NCBI GenBank assembly: GCA_944393745.1 | Contig: CALYBD010000013.1 | Coordinates: 1 to 53,643, forward strand | Length of the DNA stretch: 53,643 bases | Direction: 5' to 3' | Source of the DNA: an uncultured Alphaproteobacteria bacterium | GTDB lineage: Bacteria; Pseudomonadota; Alphaproteobacteria; CAAGCB01; CAG-977 | Part shown: positions 1 to 8,844 of the stretch, piece by piece | How positions within the stretch are numbered: the stretch's first letter is position 1 | Layout of the letters: every line of letters starts with the position of its first letter | Translations under genes and position numbers: made by a program | Notes under the pieces: generated by a model | What the model was told of the DNA's origin: nothing | Seen by the model: only the letters and a program-made list of their open reading frames with translations | Database searches by the model: none

Positions 1-2
1 GC

Positions 3-422
3 ATAAAGGAATTGTTATCTAAAATAAACATACCTTGTTCTGAAAAAGAATTAAGAGAGCAGTTTGACAATTTAAAAGATTACGATGGAGAAATATCATC
101 AGAACCGATATATGGTCAATATGTATATGCGACAGATCCGAAAGGGAGACCTATGATAGGGGGGACAAATATACAAGTCTATAATGGGATGTTTCTTTTT
201 GAGATGAATGAAAAAACATGTGAATTATCATCAGATTACCTCAAAGATGCGGTATATCTACAAGATGTTTACTTTAACTTTTATATTAATGGCCAAAGAT
301 ATCTCGCTTATCCCAGATACGGGAAAATAATTAGTTTGTCTGTAAAAGAAAAAGACGGGAAAGGCTATCAAAACATTAAAGATTGCGTCTTTATAAAAGA
401 AGAATATAAAAGCAGAATATAA
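3..422 (+). CDS. Unknown protein, 5' end cut by window edge
   Basis: The frame is open to the left edge, so the start probably lies outside the window; a TTG at 12 is too close to the AAGGA at 6-10 to be a convincing start. The visible 136+ residues show no family I recognise: a soluble protein with an acidic N-terminal part, aromatic beta-like segments and a basic C-terminus. It is much more AT-rich than the genes from 715 on. It ends 12 bp before a lysozyme-like fragment with a good ribosome site, so the two probably formed one accessory operon. No function assigned. Confidence 0.55.
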   Translation: MKELLSKINIPCSEKELREQFDNLKDYDGEISSEPIYGQYVYATDPKGRPMIGGTNIQVYNGMFLFEMNEKTCELSSDYLKDAVYLQDVYFNFYINGQRYLAYPRYGKIISLSVKEKDGKGYQNIKDCVFIKEEYKSRI

Positions 423-434
423 AGGAAGAAAAAA

Positions 435-713
435 ATGAGCAATAATAATTTGGGTGAAATTTTTTATAATTTTTTAAGGGCGCCTGAAGCATACAAGAAT
501 ACCGTTTATGTGGATTCTCGCGGGATTCCGACCGTCGGATTGGGGTATGCGTTTTTAGAAAAGAATAAAAACAATTCTTCATCAATTGCTAAAGCGTCTG
601 GAGATTCCCTTTTTTGTCGGTGAAAAGCTAAAATTTTATTAGGCGGAATCGACATCTTATCGGCCATATGCGCACGGCAGATTGATCATAAAGGCGATAA
701 AATGCCCGAATAT
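435..713 (+). pseudogene. Truncated lysozyme-like (GH24-like) gene
   Basis: An ATG with AAAGGA upstream opens a frame whose first 35 residues look like the start of phage-type lysozymes: a Glu in the first helix (PEAYK), then YVDSRG and PTVGLGYAF, like the E...Y.D..G..T.G.G core of T4-like enzymes. The frame then runs through a low-complexity stretch and stops at TGA 621-623. The same frame continues after the stop with KAKILLGGID, which could be the interrupted lysozyme body, and fades before the convergent gene at 715. I read it as an inactivated, 3'-truncated gene. The family assignment rests on a short motif. Confidence 0.5.
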
Positions 714-714
714 A

Positions 715-1836
715 TTATTTTTTTTCAATCATTAATAACGGGACGCACATTTCCTGTGCCGTCATGCCGGAATGATTGGCTGTAAAACGGATCGGCGCTC
801 TTTCGCCGGTAAAATAGCGCAACGCCCGTTTGCCATAAGCAATCGCAACGAAATCCCCTAAGAAATCGGGAACCATAAAGTGCATTTTGCCGTTGCCGAT
901 TATGCCCGTTTTTAAAAATGCGTCTTTGGTAAACAGGCGAAAATCATCACAAAACAAACGGTTAAAGTAGTTCTGAAAGTCATTCAGATACGCTTCTTTC
1001 ACAAAGAACGTAATAAATCTGGATTCCAAAGCCGGCGGCCGTATCAGCATTTTGCAAAATTCGGGATAGTCGTTTAAGGAAATTTCTTGCACATCAGTTT
1101 CTCCGTGATCTGCGGTGATAATCAACAAGGCATTTTCAAGCTGATTTGCCAATTTCTTTAAATTCGCGTCCAGATCGGCCAGAATATTTTTAATTTCTGC
1201 GCAACAGGTTCCAAATTTATGGGCGCTGGCATCGGGTTCTTTCCAATACGCCGAAAACAGCTTTGAATGGTCGTTTTGTTTGGACAGGAAGAGTATTTTT
1301 TCACAAAAATCTTTAAAATCAAAAGGATCATTTCTGTTGATTTTATGAATTTTATGAAATTCGACGGACGGATTGGCGGCGGTTATTTTTTCATAGATCG
1401 TTTCATATTTCAGAATACCTTCTGCCGGCGGCGGCGTATCCAGTTTTTTCCCGCTGTAACAGGCGGTGTTTAAAAAATTTTCGATAATTTCATCATACTG
1501 CTTATAATAACTTGACCAGCCCAGCCATCCGCTTTCGAACGGAGTCAACCCCGAATGACAGGCCGTTGTCGCCGCTGTCGTTGTCGGCGGAAAAACGGAA
1601 AAGATCTGTGTCGAAATATGCTGACGGATAAAACTTGTTTCGGGCAGATTTTTTTCGATCAGATCCGTTCCCATGCCGTCAAGAATCATAAAAATGACAT
1701 TTTTATAATTTTTTGCCAGTTTCTCGTCCAAAAGCTTTAAGGAAGGGTGGTAGGTTTTAACGTTATAATACTTCAATAAAGAATTACTGACGGAAACAAG
1801 ACTGCGGTCATAATCAAAGCGAAACGTTTTTTGCAT
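715..1836 (-). CDS. Alkaline-phosphatase superfamily phosphodiesterase
   Basis: A 373-aa protein of the nucleotide pyrophosphatase/phosphodiesterase branch of the alkaline phosphatase superfamily. Visible metal-site motifs in order: ILDGMG (D53), PPTTTAA (nucleophile Thr about 85-87), PDASAH (D202, H206), TADHGE (D243, H244) and ANHSG (H355). Together they form the expected two-metal hydrolytic centre. No signal peptide is evident, so a cytoplasmic role is likely. The substrate cannot be read; nucleotide or phospholipid diesters are typical. It lies downstream of the flavin-reductase-like gene on the same strand, and AGGA about 11 nt ahead of the ATG is a weak ribosome site. Confidence 0.8.
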   Translation of the reverse strand: MQKTFRFDYDRSLVSVSNSLLKYYNVKTYHPSLKLLDEKLAKNYKNVIFMILDGMGTDLIEKNLPETSFIRQHISTQIFSVFPPTTTAATTACHSGLTPFESGWLGWSSYYKQYDEIIENFLNTACYSGKKLDTPPPAEGILKYETIYEKITAANPSVEFHKIHKINRNDPFDFKDFCEKILFLSKQNDHSKLFSAYWKEPDASAHKFGTCCAEIKNILADLDANLKKLANQLENALLIITADHGETDVQEISLNDYPEFCKMLIRPPALESRFITFFVKEAYLNDFQNYFNRLFCDDFRLFTKDAFLKTGIIGNGKMHFMVPDFLGDFVAIAYGKRALRYFTGERAPIRFTANHSGMTAQEMCVPLLMIEKK

Positions 1837-1884
1837 TCGGGCGTGTTCCTGTCATTTTGTGGCAGTTTTTCTGTTCGGTGTTTT

Positions 1885-2529
1885 TTATTTTTCCCATACG
1901 TTAATGATTTCCCCGATATACATGCTGTGGATTCCCGTGCCGTTGTCATAAAAGCGCTTGGCTTCTTTATCAATAAAATCCGGATTAAACGGCGCTTTAT
2001 AGATCGTTTTTGCTTCTATAACCAGATTTGCTTCTTTGAAAAAAGGATTGCCCAATTCGGTAAAGACGGGTGTCAAACCGGCATTTTGCACTTTATTTTT
2101 TTCGTCCCGGCCGGAATGAGTGCCAAGGTACGTCAATGCGGGACGCATTTGTTCGGGAAAAACGGAAACGGTGAAATACGGATAACGTTCCATAAAACCG
2201 TAAGTATACCGGCTGGAGGACACGTAAACGGTAATGATATGCTTTCCCCACAGTTCGCCCAGCGTACCCCAGGCGATTGTCATGGCATTCATGTCGTCTT
2301 TTTTCCCGACACCGAGAGCCGCCCAATCTTTGCTGAACAGCGTTACCGGATTTTTTATTTCAAAAGGGGTGATTTTTTTCCATTCGTTCATTGCGTTATC
2401 CTTCGTCTTTTGTTCTTGTTTCTGAATACCTTCGTTTGCCGCGTTGCTTGGCGGAACGATGTATATGACAAGTACTGAAAGAACAAGCGCGGCAGCAAAA
2501 AAAACACTTAACTTTTTTGGGATATTCAT
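1885..2529 (-). CDS. Membrane-anchored flavin-reductase-like FMN-binding protein
   Basis: A 214-aa protein. Residues 7-30 form one hydrophobic segment ending in NAA, either a signal peptide or an N-terminal anchor. The rest resembles the flavin reductase-like split-barrel domain that binds FMN: MNAMTIAWGTLGELWGKH, then VYVSSSRYTYGFMERYPYFTVSVF, matching the usual order of core strands. Most members are cytosolic, so the export or anchor segment is unusual. A periplasmic FMN protein would need exported flavin or flavinylation. It sits between the sstT and phosphodiesterase genes on the same strand. Confidence 0.7.
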   Translation of the reverse strand: MNIPKKLSVFFAAALVLSVLVIYIVPPSNAANEGIQKQEQKTKDNAMNEWKKITPFEIKNPVTLFSKDWAALGVGKKDDMNAMTIAWGTLGELWGKHIITVYVSSSRYTYGFMERYPYFTVSVFPEQMRPALTYLGTHSGRDEKNKVQNAGLTPVFTELGNPFFKEANLVIEAKTIYKAPFNPDFIDKEAKRFYDNGTGIHSMYIGEIINVWEK

Positions 2530-2567
2530 GACGACGTTCCTTCCTAAAAAGCTTCTTTCAAATATAG

Positions 2568-2604
2568 GGCTTTTTCATGATAAAAAAAATAAAAAAGCCT
2601 TTTT
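2568..2604. terminator. Possible terminator hairpin
   Basis: GGCTTTTT at 2568-2575 pairs with AAAAAGCC at 2592-2599, with a 16-nt A-rich loop; TTTTTG follows on the plus strand. It lies between the end of sstT (2674, minus) and the start of the next minus-strand gene (2529). The U-tract is better on the plus strand than in the direction of sstT, so its use is uncertain. Confidence 0.35.
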
Positions 2605-2673
2605 GCCAAAACAATTCCGTTTCCTGTTGCGAATAACGGCATACGGATAACGTTTTTATGTTAACGGTTGATA

Positions 2674-3903
2674 CTAAATTTTCGGAATATCTCCGCCGGA
2701 TTTTAAGCGATCGGCATATTCGGCCGTTGCCGTAAACAAGACATCGCTGGACGAATTCAAAGCCGTTTCAACCGAATCCTGTATTACCCCCAGCGTAAAT
2801 CCGACGGCTACCACCTGCATGGCGGTTTCGTTGTCAATGCCGAACAAAGCGCAGGCCATGGGGATTAATAAAACGGATCCGCCGGCCACCCCCGATGTGC
2901 CGCAAGCGCCGATGGCAGCCAGAATACTCATCAAAGCCGCCGTCAATAAAGTCACGTCAATGCCTAATGTATGCACGGCCGTCATTGTCATGACCGTAAT
3001 TGTTACGGCGGCGCCTTCCATATTGATGGTGGCGCCCAACGGTATGGAAACGGAATAGACTTCTTTGTTCAGATCAAGCTTTTCGCATAATTCCATATTA
3101 ACGGGGATATTTGCTGCGGAACTGCGGGTAAAAAAGGCGGTAATACCGCTGTTTTTCAGACATTTAAATATCAGCGGGTACGGATTTTTGCGCAAACAGG
3201 CAAAAACGATCAGCGGATTAATCACCAACGCGACAAAGACCATTGTACCGACCAGCAATCCCAATAATTTTCCATAAGATGTAAAGATGCTTAACCCGTT
3301 TTGTGCAACGGTTGTAAAAACAATGCCCATAATTCCGACGGGGGCAAGGCAAATTACCCAACGCACAACGATTGTCAGGGCATCGGCAAACTGAGCGATA
3401 ACGTTTTTTGTTTCGTCTGAAGCCGTCTTTTTTAAGGCCAATCCGAAAATAACGGCCCAGGTCAGAATACCGATATAATTTGCTTTCAGCAAAGCATTGA
3501 CGGGATTATCAATCAGGCTGTTTAGCAAGGAAAGCGCGATTTCCTTTAATCCGCCGGGCGCGTTTTCGGCGGCGGCCTGAATGAATTGTATTTCGACGGG
3601 GAACATAAAGCAGGCACCCACGGCAATGACAGCGGCGCACATGGTGCTGAATAAATATAAAAAGATGATTTTCCGGAAACGTCCCGATGCACCGCCGGCA
3701 GCGTTGACCAGAGCGCTTAAAACCAATAAAAAGACCAATATCGGCGCGACAACCTTTAACGCATTGATAAATAAAGTTCCGAACAACGCAATAAATCCGG
3801 CCTGAGGAACATATAAGCCAAGCACGGTCCCGATACATAATCCGATAATAATGCGTTGAACCAACCCGATGCGTTTAAAGAAAGCTATTATGCGTCCGAT
3901 CAT
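2674..3903 (-). CDS. sstT: Serine/threonine:Na+ symporter SstT
   Basis: A polytopic DAACS-family transporter, close to E. coli SstT along its whole length, that imports serine and threonine with Na+. Diagnostic stretches are LLGTLF-like GTLFINALKVVAPILV, FFTRSSAANIPVNM, VSIPLGATINM, CGTSGVAGGSVLLIP and VQD-type VIQDSVETALNSSSDV near the C-terminus. The ATG at 3903 is preferred over an upstream in-frame TTG (3924) because AGGGG lies 8 nt ahead of it and the family begins near this point. It uses the Na+ gradient that the decarboxylase pump at 17.9-21.3 kb could build. Confidence 0.93.
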   Translation of the reverse strand: MIGRIIAFFKRIGLVQRIIIGLCIGTVLGLYVPQAGFIALFGTLFINALKVVAPILVFLLVLSALVNAAGGASGRFRKIIFLYLFSTMCAAVIAVGACFMFPVEIQFIQAAAENAPGGLKEIALSLLNSLIDNPVNALLKANYIGILTWAVIFGLALKKTASDETKNVIAQFADALTIVVRWVICLAPVGIMGIVFTTVAQNGLSIFTSYGKLLGLLVGTMVFVALVINPLIVFACLRKNPYPLIFKCLKNSGITAFFTRSSAANIPVNMELCEKLDLNKEVYSVSIPLGATINMEGAAVTITVMTMTAVHTLGIDVTLLTAALMSILAAIGACGTSGVAGGSVLLIPMACALFGIDNETAMQVVAVGFTLGVIQDSVETALNSSSDVLFTATAEYADRLKSGGDIPKI

Positions 3904-4039
3904 GATTTTTCCCCTGAAAAGCAAACAACGAAAGCAGTATACAAAAATACGGCCGGCAGGGAAAGCGGCATATTTTTTTCATGGCTGTACAAAACGATAA
4001 CAGAGGTCTATAGTCCCCGAATCCGAAAGGGGGGACTTT

Positions 4040-5404
4040 ATGTTATTAAAGTCAAAAAAGATAAATATGACGGACGGTGCCTTGCTGCCTTCAATGCTGT
4101 TGTTTGCTTTGCCGTTGATGGCGTCAAGCGTTTTGCAGCTGTTGTTCAACGCTTCCGACATTGCGGTGGTCGGTCATTTCGGATCGACACATTCTTTGGC
4201 GGCGGTCGGGTCAACAACGACTTTAATCAGCCTTTTGACCAACTTTTCGATCGGGTTGAGCATCGGGACGAATGTCCTGGCGTCCCGTTGTCTGGGGGCA
4301 GGGAATCTAAAAGGATTGCGCCATGTCGTGCATACATCAATTGCTTTGGGACTTTGTTCGGGGTTTTTGGCTGCATGTGTCGGATTGCTTTTTGCCCCGG
4401 ATATTTTAAGATTAATGCAGACCCCCGAAATCGTTTTCCCGTTATCCGTTCTGTATACAAGGGTTTATTTTTTCGGTACGATCCCGACCGCGGTTTATAA
4501 TTTCGGCGCGGCAGTCCTGTATGCGAACGGAGATACCAGAAAACCGCTGCTGTTTTTAATTATTTCCGGCGTAACAAATGTCATTTTAAATCTGGTATTC
4601 GTCATCGTGTTTCATATGGATGTTGCCGGTGTTGCTTTGGCAACCGTTATTTCCCAGACGTTGGCGATGTGTTTGGTTTTGCGTTGCCTGATGCGCCGTA
4701 AAGATGATTCCCGCGTTTATTTAAAATATATTCATTTGAAAACGGATATTGTCGTTAATATCTTAAAACTCGGGATTCCTGCCGGTTTCCAAAGCTTTGT
4801 CTTCAGCCTGTCCAATATGGTTATTCAATCGGCGGTGAATTCGTTCGGTCCCGTTTATATGGCTGGGACGGCGGCGTCTCAGAATGTGGATTGTTTTATT
4901 TGGATCGCCATGAATGCTTTTCAACCGACGGCAACGACCTTTATCAGTCGTAATATCGGTGCAAAAAATTATGCCAGAATTAATAAAATTACACGGTGCG
5001 CCTTGATGTGCGCCTGCGTTACCGGTGTCGTGCTGGGGTCTTTGGCGGTTTCGTTCGGGGCGGTTTTGTTAGGGATCTATACGTCTGATCCGGCCTCGAT
5101 TTCAGCAGGTCTGATTCGTTTGCGTATGGTCGGTGTCCCGTATGCTTTGTGCGGCTTTATGGACGTTATGACCGGCGCTTTGCGCGGTTTGGGGTCTTCT
5201 TTGTTGCCGGCCGTTATCGCTTTGACGGGTGCTTGCGGTTTGCGCTTGGTTTGGATCGCAACCGTTTTCCAAATACCGCAATATCATACGTTTGAATGTC
5301 TGTTTCTCTCTTACCCCGTTTCTTGGGTGGTGACGTTCGCCGCATTAAGCGTGGCTTATTACTTTATTCGCCGCAAATATCCGAAAGAAACGTCCGCGGT
5401 ATAA
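4040..5404 (+). CDS. MATE family efflux transporter
   Basis: A 454-aa polytopic protein with about 12 membrane segments and the MATE pattern: an N-terminal half with PLMASSVLQLLFNASDIAVVG and a repeated second half starting GIPAGFQSFVFSLSNMVIQ. These pumps exchange Na+ or H+ for cationic drugs or metabolites. AGGGGGG lies 5-6 nt before the ATG. It is transcribed away from sstT and ends in a bidirectional terminator shared with kdsB. The substrate is not predictable. A second MATE gene lies at 48738. Confidence 0.9.
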   Translation: MLLKSKKINMTDGALLPSMLLFALPLMASSVLQLLFNASDIAVVGHFGSTHSLAAVGSTTTLISLLTNFSIGLSIGTNVLASRCLGAGNLKGLRHVVHTSIALGLCSGFLAACVGLLFAPDILRLMQTPEIVFPLSVLYTRVYFFGTIPTAVYNFGAAVLYANGDTRKPLLFLIISGVTNVILNLVFVIVFHMDVAGVALATVISQTLAMCLVLRCLMRRKDDSRVYLKYIHLKTDIVVNILKLGIPAGFQSFVFSLSNMVIQSAVNSFGPVYMAGTAASQNVDCFIWIAMNAFQPTATTFISRNIGAKNYARINKITRCALMCACVTGVVLGSLAVSFGAVLLGIYTSDPASISAGLIRLRMVGVPYALCGFMDVMTGALRGLGSSLLPAVIALTGACGLRLVWIATVFQIPQYHTFECLFLSYPVSWVVTFAALSVAYYFIRRKYPKETSAV

Positions 5405-5409
5405 AAATA

Positions 5410-5432
5410 AACGGCGTGAATAACACGCCGTT
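5410..5432. terminator. Bidirectional intrinsic terminator
   Basis: A perfect 9-bp stem AACGGCGTG/CACGCCGTT with a 5-nt loop between convergent genes (MATE ending at 5404, kdsB ending at 5453). On the minus strand TTATTTTTAT follows, and on the plus strand a weaker AT-rich run follows. Confidence 0.75.
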
Positions 5433-5452
5433 CAGATATTAAGGTTTTTGAA

Positions 5453-6226
5453 TTACAGATCCAATTTTCTGAATTCTTCCAGTTCTTCAACGGTATTGAT
5501 ATCGGCCGGTGCGGCTTCGTTTAATTTGATTTTGTCAACGATCAGCGCCTGCATGTGGTAACCGTTTTGCAGGAATCTTAACTGTTCCAGCTTTTCACGT
5601 TTTTCCAAAACGGCTTCTTTCATCGTCAGGAACTTTTTCAATACGTTCGTTTTGAACACATAAATGCCGATATGATGATAATAATCCTGATACGCGCACG
5701 TGTCCGGATCACGAATATAAGGGGCCAAAGCACGCGTAAAGTAAACGGCGCGACCTTGCGTTTCGCCTTTTTCCAATCCCATGACGATTTTAACGTTATT
5801 GGGGTTTTCGGCGTCTTTTAAAGATTTAAAGACCATTCCGCAGGTCGCAATATCACAGTTTGTTTCTTCGATAATTTTAATCAGCCGGTTGTTGATTGCC
5901 GGATCGACATTGATATTGTCGCCCTGAAAGTTAACGGCGATATCGTATTTTGTGCCGTCGGGATCAATCTGTTTTAAAGCCGTGGCGATTCTGTCCGTTC
6001 CGGACGGCAGGTTCGGGTCGGTCAAAACGCACTGAGCCCCGAATTTTTCGGCTTCTTCCATAATTTTTTCATCGCCGCAGGCAATGCAGACGTCGCCGTC
6101 AATAGCGGCTTTGACGTTTTCATACACACGCTGAATCAGGGGTTTTCCGTTAATGTCCAGCAACGGTTTGTTCGGCAGACGGGTCGCGGCCAGTCTGACC
6201 GGGATCATGGTAATTACTTTGCTCAT
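5453..6226 (-). CDS. kdsB: 3-deoxy-manno-octulosonate cytidylyltransferase (CMP-KDO synthetase)
   Basis: A 257-aa KdsB that transfers CMP from CTP to KDO before it is added to lipid A in LPS synthesis. The N-terminus carries the nucleotide-binding signature VITMIPVRLAATRLPNKPL; later VLTDPNLPSGTDRIA and the metal-binding AVNFQGD are typical of the family. Length is normal. It implies a KDO-containing outer membrane. It lies 16 bp downstream of a HAD phosphatase gene, and the two probably share a transcript with rimO upstream. Confidence 0.93.
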   Translation of the reverse strand: MSKVITMIPVRLAATRLPNKPLLDINGKPLIQRVYENVKAAIDGDVCIACGDEKIMEEAEKFGAQCVLTDPNLPSGTDRIATALKQIDPDGTKYDIAVNFQGDNINVDPAINNRLIKIIEETNCDIATCGMVFKSLKDAENPNNVKIVMGLEKGETQGRAVYFTRALAPYIRDPDTCAYQDYYHHIGIYVFKTNVLKKFLTMKEAVLEKREKLEQLRFLQNGYHMQALIVDKIKLNEAAPADINTVEELEEFRKLDL

Positions 6227-6242
6227 TTTTTCCTCTCGTGTG

Positions 6243-6899
6243 TTATTTTTGCGCCAGAAGCCATGTTTTGAATTCCTCCAGACTGTGCACTTCGGGAATC
6301 CATTTCATGTCATCGGGCAGATCGGTCGTAAATTCACAGCGATAACGCACCGGGTGCGCGCCGACGTTAATCGCGGCATGCTGATTGTAAATTCTGTCAT
6401 CAACCAGGACGGTTTCTTCGGCTTTCAGCCCGTATTTGTCAAAACAGGCTTTCAACATGTCTTCTTTTGCCGTGTCGTGCATGAATTTGCCGTGTTGTAC
6501 ACATTCGATCGTTAAGAAATCCGTGACGTCTTTTAACAGCTCGTTTAATAATTTTTTCTTTGTTTCCACGTCAAAAGTGGCTGACATTGTAAATTGCTTA
6601 TACCCCAGTTGATTAAGTTCCCGCAAAGTTTCAACGACATGGGGATAAAGCGGACGATTATTAAAAAATTCCGGCGAATGACAGAAATCATAATCCATTT
6701 GCGTTCCCATGGTCGGGTGCGTTTTTAATTCCAGTGCGCCGTATTTGGGTTGGATCGGCAGGACTTTCGGCAGATCTTCCCATTTCAGACCGGCATAAGT
6801 GTCTTTGTAGTTCGGGTGCTTTGTCAGAAAATTAAAGTAAGCATAATTTAAATTTGCCAAAACGCCGTCAACGTCCCAGAAAATATTTTTAACAGCCAA
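6243..6899 (-). CDS. HAD-superfamily hydrolase
   Basis: A HAD phosphatase with motif I DVDGV (about residues 9-13), a Ser/Thr in MSAT for motif II and VLVDDR for motif IV. I chose a TTG start at 6899 because CAGGAG lies 8 nt upstream and the family fold begins at once (AVKNIFWDVDG); an in-frame ATG at 6959 would add a 20-residue tail without a ribosome site. Its place between rimO and kdsB suggests an operon. A role in KDO-8-phosphate dephosphorylation is conceivable, but it does not look like standard KdsC. Confidence 0.75.
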   Translation of the reverse strand: MAVKNIFWDVDGVLANLNYAYFNFLTKHPNYKDTYAGLKWEDLPKVLPIQPKYGALELKTHPTMGTQMDYDFCHSPEFFNNRPLYPHVVETLRELNQLGYKQFTMSATFDVETKKKLLNELLKDVTDFLTIECVQHGKFMHDTAKEDMLKACFDKYGLKAEETVLVDDRIYNQHAAINVGAHPVRYRCEFTTDLPDDMKWIPEVHSLEEFKTWLLAQK

Positions 6900-6962
6900 T
6901 TTTTTTCTCCTGATAAAAGTTAACAGGGTTAGGATAAACGCGGCTTTTGATGAATGCAAGTA

Positions 6963-8282
6963 TTAAACGGTTTTGCCGAACAGATCGTAATCGTCGGCAT
7001 CGGTGATTTTAACGCGTACGAAATTGCCGGGGGTCGCGGGGTGTTCGGCAGTGAAAAAGATTTTGCCGTCAACATCGGGGCCGTTCGAAAAATCGCGTCC
7101 GAAATACATGTTTTCTTCGGCATCAAAACCTTCGCATAAAACATCACGGATCTGCCCGATGCAGCTTTGCTGACAATTTCGGCTGATTTCCATTTGCCCC
7201 GACATCAAAGCATCAAAACGCGCCTGTTTGATTTCTTCGTCAATCTGATCCGCAAAATCAAAAGCCGGCGTGCCTTCTTCGCGCGAATAAACAAAAGCCC
7301 CTAAACGGTTGAATTTTGTTTCCCGAATAAAATCAAGCAGTTCTTCAAATTGTGCGTCCGTTTCGCCGGGGAATCCGACAATGACGGTCGTGCGAATGAC
7401 TATATCCGGAATTTCGCGGCGCAGCTTTTCAATAACGGTTTTGATTTGCGCTTTGTTCCCGTGACGGTTCATGCGTTTTAACACAGGGTCGCTGACGTGT
7501 TGAATCGGCATGTCGATATAGGGTAAAACACGCGGATTGTCACGTATTTCCGCAATTAATTCGTCCGTGATTTTATCCGGATAACAATAAAAAAGCCTGA
7601 TCCATGGAATTGTTGTTTCTTTTCCCAAACGGCGCAGCAGATCCGCCAGCATTGTTTGATGGTATAAATCAATGCCGTAACGCGAAGTATCTTCCGCAAT
7701 CAAATTCAACTCTTTTGCGCCGGCGGCTTCCAGATCCTGTGCTTCTTCAATAATGCTTTCAATCGAACGGGAACGATAACGGCCGCGGATTTTCGGAATC
7801 GCGCAATAGGAACAGCGGTTGTCGCAGCCTTCGGAAATGCGCAGAAAAACACCGGGATTGTCATCGGAAAGCATACGTTCGCCCTCAATCGGCGTTTGTT
7901 CGTAATTATTAAAACTCTGATACTTTTCCGTTTCAAAAGCTTTGTTGATGACATCGACAATCCGGTGAATGCCGCCCAATCCCGTCACCGCATCGATTTG
8001 CGGCAGTTTTTGCATGATCCGTTCGCGCCAGCGTTCGGCCAAACAACCGGTTACAATCAGCTTTTTTAACTTTCCGGTTTTTTTTAATTCGGCAATTTCC
8101 TTGATTGTTTCAACGGATTCTTCTTTGGCGTCACCGATAAAGCCGCAGGTGTTGATTAAAATGACGTCCGCTTCAAAGGCGTCGCCCGTCATTTCGTATC
8201 CCGCATTGTCCAGATGCGCCAGCATCATTTCCGTATCAATGGTATTTTTGGAACACCCTAAAGAAATAAATCCGATTTTCAT
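6963..8282 (-). CDS. rimO: Ribosomal protein S12 methylthiotransferase RimO
   Basis: A 439-aa radical-SAM methylthiotransferase that modifies the conserved Asp of ribosomal protein S12. The N-terminal domain carries one cluster on C10, C46 and C80. The radical-SAM triad is C153, C157 and C160 (CDNRCSYC), followed by IPKIRGRYRSR. A C-terminal TRAM region is present. The start KIGFISLGCSKNTIDTE is characteristic of RimO rather than MiaB. It begins divergently from nothing obvious, 58 bp from the end of the Rrf2 gene on the same strand. Confidence 0.93.
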   Translation of the reverse strand: MKIGFISLGCSKNTIDTEMMLAHLDNAGYEMTGDAFEADVILINTCGFIGDAKEESVETIKEIAELKKTGKLKKLIVTGCLAERWRERIMQKLPQIDAVTGLGGIHRIVDVINKAFETEKYQSFNNYEQTPIEGERMLSDDNPGVFLRISEGCDNRCSYCAIPKIRGRYRSRSIESIIEEAQDLEAAGAKELNLIAEDTSRYGIDLYHQTMLADLLRRLGKETTIPWIRLFYCYPDKITDELIAEIRDNPRVLPYIDMPIQHVSDPVLKRMNRHGNKAQIKTVIEKLRREIPDIVIRTTVIVGFPGETDAQFEELLDFIRETKFNRLGAFVYSREEGTPAFDFADQIDEEIKQARFDALMSGQMEISRNCQQSCIGQIRDVLCEGFDAEENMYFGRDFSNGPDVDGKIFFTAEHPATPGNFVRVKITDADDYDLFGKTV

Positions 8283-8339
8283 GCAATCCTGCCGTTCAAA
8301 GTTGTCATGTCGGTATAATGCGGCGCCGTGATCGTGAAG

Positions 8340-8771
8340 TCAAACCGATAAACGGGCAATTCTGTTTTTTTCCGATTTCAGCAAATCTTTTAACGTAATG
8401 TCCTGCATTTGTTTTTTTATTTTTTTGTTTAAACCGGACCATATCCGGCAGGCTGAACAATCGTTTGATTTCGGGCAAAACATCTTGTCAAGGACGCATT
8501 CGACGATACAAACGGGGCCTTCCATGGCCTCAATGATGTCCAGCAGCGTTATTTCTTTGGGAGGAAGAGCCAATTTTAATCCGCCTTTTGCGCCGCGCAA
8601 AGAAATAATCAGGCCGGCTTCGTTTAAATTTAAAATCAGTCGGCTGATATATTTTTCCGAAATTTGCTGAGATTGCGCGATTTCTTTCATCTGGCGCGGG
8701 CCGTTCCCGGCATATAAAGCCAGATCCAGCAAAATGCGTAATCCGTAACGTCCTTTTGTCGATATTTTCAT
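8340..8771 (-). CDS. Rrf2-family transcriptional regulator (CymR/IscR-like)
   Basis: A 143-aa winged-helix regulator. MKISTKGRYGLRILLDLA starts the DNA-binding domain and QISEKYISRLILNL is the recognition helix. The C-terminal part has C88, C92, C99, C105 and C108, close to but not identical to the three-Cys Fe-S site of IscR, so it may hold an Fe-S cluster or sense thiols. Divergence from cysK by 224 bp and an IscR-like dyad between them suggest control of cysteine or Fe-S supply, as CymR and IscR do. AAAGGAGC precedes the ATG. Confidence 0.88.
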   Translation of the reverse strand: MKISTKGRYGLRILLDLALYAGNGPRQMKEIAQSQQISEKYISRLILNLNEAGLIISLRGAKGGLKLALPPKEITLLDIIEAMEGPVCIVECVLDKMFCPKSNDCSACRIWSGLNKKIKKQMQDITLKDLLKSEKNRIARLSV

Positions 8772-8831
8772 GCCTGCTCCTTTTTGTTAATTTATGATTG
8801 TTTTTTTTAACGGCCAATCTGATACAAAGGT

Positions 8832-8844
8832 AACTGATTTAGTC
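8832..8844 (-). promoter_or_regulatory. Candidate Rrf2/IscR-type operator
   Basis: The minus strand reads GACTAAATCAGTT, matching 12 of 13 positions of the IscR type-1 core GACTRWWWYAGTC as I recall it. It overlaps the palindrome AGTCGACT (8841-8848) and lies in the shared promoter region of the Rrf2 gene and cysK. A weak TTTACT/TTACCT promoter for the regulator would enclose it. This is a motif match only. Confidence 0.5.

Noticed and set aside
621-623. Selenocysteine or recoded TGA in the lysozyme-like gene
   Set aside because: TGA is a normal stop for other genes here, the gene is truncated downstream, and no selenocysteine element is visible.
1831-2478. Long antisense frame over the flavin-reductase-like gene
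   Set aside because: It has no family character and lies opposite a gene with clear domain motifs.
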